From positions 1-6,982 of the forward strand of contig JAFTQY010000021.1 of assembly GCA_017462505.1 (NCBI GenBank): a stretch of DNA of 6,982 bases, written 5' to 3'. Position 1 is the stretch's first letter. The number at the start of each line of letters is the position of its first letter. The stretch is from Clostridia bacterium. Lineage in GTDB: Bacteria > Bacillota_A > Clostridia > Christensenellales > Borkfalkiaceae. The position numbers were made by a program, and so were the translations under genes. The notes beneath the pieces were generated by a model. It had not been told where the DNA came from and searched no databases. It was given only the letters and a program-made list of their open reading frames with translations. This document shows, piece by piece, positions 6,356-6,982 of the stretch.

Positions 6356-6378
6356 AAAGACAAAAAATATGTTACAAT
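6351..6378 (+). promoter_or_regulatory. Probable murB promoter
   Basis: TACAAT (6373-6378) is a good -10 box. TTCAAA (6351-6356), 16 bp upstream, is the best -35 candidate and matches consensus at four of six positions. Transcription would start near 6385, only about 10 nt before the proposed TTG start and after the AGGAG at 6379-6383. Either the promoter or the start of the gene may therefore need revision. Confidence 0.5.
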
Positions 6379-6394
6379 AGGAGAGTGCGACCAT

Positions 6395-6982
6395 TTGAAT
6401 ACGAAAAACCGCTTTTTTGATTATTCGGCTTACACGCAGGAAAAACCTTTTAGCTTTGCTAAAAACAGCTCGATCGGGTGCGGTGGAAACGCGGAAACTG
6501 CCTTTTGTCCCAAAAGCGTTGCGGAGCTAACTTCGCTGATCGATAGGCTGAAAAAGGACGAAATCGGCTATTACGTGCTCGGCAATCTTACCAACGTATT
6601 GCCGCCCGACGGCGGTACGACCCGCGCGGTTATCCGCACGAAAAATCTAAACGGTATCATGTTTTCAGACGGCGGCGCGTTTGTATACGCGGGCGTAAAC
6701 AGCGGCGCTTTGCTCGGCGCATGCCGACGGAAAAAAAAGAGCGGCGCAGAATTTTTAAACGGCGTGCCTTGCACGCTTGGCGGCGCGTTATACATGAACG
6801 CGGGCGCGGGCGGCACGTATATTGACGAGATCGTGGAAAGCGTGCTGGTGCTTCGCGACGGCAAGACGCGTTTGCTGACGAAAGCGGAATGTGGGTACAG
6901 CTACAAACACAGCGCGTTTATGGAAAACGGGGACGTGATCTTGGGTGCGGCGTTGCGCTTAAAAAACGATAGTGAAGTGGAA
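6395..6982 (+). CDS. murB: UDP-N-acetylmuramate dehydrogenase (MurB-like), N-terminal part, cut by window end
   Basis: MurB is the cytosolic FAD enzyme that reduces UDP-GlcNAc-enolpyruvate to UDP-MurNAc with NADPH, the second committed step of peptidoglycan synthesis. The frame is open to the last base: 196 codons of a family usually near 300. Numbering from the TTG, SSIGCGGNAE (25-34) matches the N-terminal KIGGPAD region, GNLTN (63-67) the FAD-binding GxGSN motif in a divergent form, and GVPCTLGGALYMNAGA (123-138) the family hallmark, usually GIPGTVGGA-YMNAGA. YKHSAF (170-175) fits the YRxSxF segment with the proton-donor Ser, here S173. No in-frame ATG lies before codon 89, so TTG at 6395 is the likely start; AGGAG (6379-6383) is 11 nt upstream. 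A TTG at 6341 in the same frame lies in the promoter region. The Leu-Thr and Cys substitutions are unusual but key residues remain. Confidence 0.85.
   Translation, partial: MNTKNRFFDYSAYTQEKPFSFAKNSSIGCGGNAETAFCPKSVAELTSLIDRLKKDEIGYYVLGNLTNVLPPDGGTTRAVIRTKNLNGIMFSDGGAFVYAGVNSGALLGACRRKKKSGAEFLNGVPCTLGGALYMNAGAGGTYIDEIVESVLVLRDGKTRLLTKAECGYSYKHSAFMENGDVILGAALRLKNDSEVE

Noticed and set aside
6571..6864. Antisense frame of 97 codons opposite murB
   Set aside because: It overlaps the MurB hallmark regions on the + strand and has no motif or ribosome site of its own.

Overview
The window looks like chromosomal housekeeping DNA from a member of the Bacillota, most likely a Clostridia-like gut bacterium. 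The reasons are strong AGGAG-type ribosome binding sites, near-consensus sigma-A promoters, U-tailed intrinsic terminators, moderate GC content with AT-rich intergenic gaps, and proteins that read like clostridial or bacillar family members. The lineage is an inference; no rRNA or marker gene is present. All genes lie on the + strand and nothing points to phage, transposon or CRISPR content.

Layout. (1) 2-535 is the C-terminal part of an isocitrate/isopropylmalate dehydrogenase family enzyme, closed by a terminator at 563-599. (2) A perfect extended -10 promoter (605-633) drives a two-gene unit: an alpha-phosphohexomutase of the PgcA type (662-2377) and an M19 membrane-dipeptidase-family enzyme (2390-3364), closed by a terminator at 3366-3392. 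(3) A second promoter (3459-3487), preceded by a pair of 10-bp direct repeats, drives a divergent ROK-family sugar-kinase-like protein (3523-4902) and N-acetylglucosamine-6-phosphate deacetylase NagA (5044-6192). The 141-bp gap between them is packed with five short hairpins. A strong terminator follows at 6226-6263. (4) An AT-rich gap with two palindromes leads to the first 196 codons of a MurB-type gene (TTG start at 6395), cut by the window end.

How the genes may work together. ROK kinase plus NagA fits N-acetylhexosamine use (GlcNAc to GlcNAc-6-P to GlcN-6-P). PgcA interconverts hexose 6- and 1-phosphates. MurB makes UDP-MurNAc, and M19 enzymes cleave dipeptides. Together they suggest an amino-sugar and cell-wall-precursor neighbourhood, but only the ROK-nagA pair is close enough to argue for shared transcription with a shared pathway.

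No clearly undescribed system is visible. The points most worth a second look are the hairpin array before nagA, the ROK protein with a large unassigned N-terminal region and no zinc motif, and the candidate operators before the ROK and murB genes.
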